This document shows positions 23,353 to 24,023 of a stretch of 24,023 nt of DNA, one piece after another. Within the stretch, counting starts at the first letter, position 1; every line of letters starts with the position of its first letter. The position numbers and the translations under genes are program-made. The notes beneath the pieces were generated by a model, which saw only the letters and a list, made by a program, of their open reading frames with translations, ran no database searches and was not told the origin of the DNA. This stretch comes from an uncultured Eubacterium sp. (GTDB lineage: Bacteria > Bacillota > Clostridia > Lachnospirales > Lachnospiraceae). The stretch covers positions 1 to 24,023 of the forward strand of contig URYE01000036.1 of assembly GCA_900551945.1 (NCBI GenBank). Reading direction: 5' to 3'.

Positions 23353-24023
23353 ATGATAAAAACAATCCGAGTGATGTTAGTGCCTAATAATAAACAAAAG
23401 GCTAAGTTATTTCAATATGCCAATACTGCTAGATTTGCTTATAATTGGGCTTTGGGTAGAGAAAAAGAAAACCATGAAAACCGTGGAAAGTTTATTTGTG
23501 AAGGTGATTTGCGAAAAGAATTTACACAATTAAAGAAAAAAGAAGAATATTTGTGGTTAAAGAAAATTTCTAATAATGTACCAAAACAGGCGATTAGAGA
23601 TGCTTGCACAGCTTATCAAAATTTCTTTAATGGGGTATCAAAAGCACCAAGATTTAAAAGTAAAAAACATTCTATACCAAAGTTTTATCAAGATACAAAA
23701 AAGATTAAATTTACAGATACTCATGTAAAAGTAGAAGGATTTGCTACTTCAAAAAGACATAACAAACAAAAGCTTAATTGGATACGTTTAGCAGAACATT
23801 GTCGTATTCCGACAGATTGTAAGCATTTTAATCCAAGAATTAAGTATGACGGATTAAATTGGTATATGACAGTTGGAATAGAATATAAAGATAAAGAGAG
23901 TATACCATCAAATGAAGGTATAGGCATAGACTTAGGGATTAAGGACTTAGCAATATGTTCAGATAAAAACAAGTATAAAAATATTAATAAAATACAAAAG
24001 GTAAAAAAATTAGAAAAAAGAAA
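23353..24023 (+). CDS. tnpB: TnpB, RNA-guided nuclease of an IS200/IS605-type element (3' end beyond window)
   Basis: 223 codons are visible and the frame is open to the last base, so the gene is cut by the window edge and not by a stop. The N-terminal part shows the TnpB pattern T-A-R-F-A-Y-N-W-A-L and A-P-R-F-K-S-K. G-I-G-I-D-L-G-I-K-D-L-A begins the RuvC nuclease domain with catalytic-type Asp193. The other RuvC residues and the zinc finger would lie outside the window. GAGGTGAG at 23341-23348 is a strong ribosome site. No tnpA (Y1 transposase) is present upstream in about 700 bases, so it may be a TnpB-only (IS1341-like) element. TnpB proteins cut DNA with a guide RNA made from the element's right end, which is not visible here. 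Confidence 0.93.
   Translation, partial: MIKTIRVMLVPNNKQKAKLFQYANTARFAYNWALGREKENHENRGKFICEGDLRKEFTQLKKKEEYLWLKKISNNVPKQAIRDACTAYQNFFNGVSKAPRFKSKKHSIPKFYQDTKKIKFTDTHVKVEGFATSKRHNKQKLNWIRLAEHCRIPTDCKHFNPRIKYDGLNWYMTVGIEYKDKESIPSNEGIGIDLGIKDLAICSDKNKYKNINKIQKVKKLEKR

Overview
The window is AT-rich Gram-positive DNA. Strong AGGAGG-type ribosome binding sites, TTG/GTG starts, sigma-A type promoters (TTGACA-17-TATAAT) and intrinsic terminators point to a low-GC Firmicute. Gene content (RlmL-RdgB-YfcE order, tandem MATE pumps, two DAACS symporters, the M-S-H-D-M-R-T-P type hybrid kinase, lectin-like C1 peptidase) suggests Lachnospiraceae. The genus cannot be fixed from sequence alone.

Layout. 1-85: end of a tRNA-Arg with its terminator. 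159-1337: two genes rich in Asn, a small NSx-tripeptide-repeat protein and a rhodanese split by an Asn-rich insert. 1515-5522: housekeeping run of rRNA methyltransferase, exported papain-like peptidase, XTP/dITP pyrophosphatase and YfcE phosphodiesterase, tightly packed with overlaps. 5795-6004: tRNA-Pro unit with promoter, leader hairpin and terminator. 6156-10898: DAACS symporter, small coiled-coil protein and two MATE transporters. 11199-12206 (minus): PfkB sugar kinase, probably KDG kinase, with a palindromic operator over its promoter. 12473-16716: small membrane protein, tRNA-dihydrouridine synthase, SurA-like membrane-anchored protein and cytoplasmic hybrid histidine kinase. 16978-19188: RmlD-like reductase and a canonical DAACS symporter. 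19588-22643 (minus): esterase followed by a chemoreceptor fused to a YcgR/PilZ-like c-di-GMP module. 23353-end: a TnpB gene cut by the window edge.

The most unusual item is a repeated structured element directly 3' of transporter stop codons. Two full copies (10901-11163 and 19200-19423) share a long imperfect stem with the same A-A mismatches, the same internal loop and the same three-way junction. Their outer stems and several internal pairs differ in sequence yet stay paired, which is the signature of selection on RNA (or hairpin) structure. A third, degenerate copy without the junction lies between the two MATE genes (9421-9540). I do not recognise it as a known RNA family.

How the genes relate: most are housekeeping or transport functions, not one pathway. 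The hybrid kinase and the MCP-PilZ protein imply a motile, signal-sensing, c-di-GMP-using cell. The KDG kinase suggests use of pectin or uronate breakdown products.
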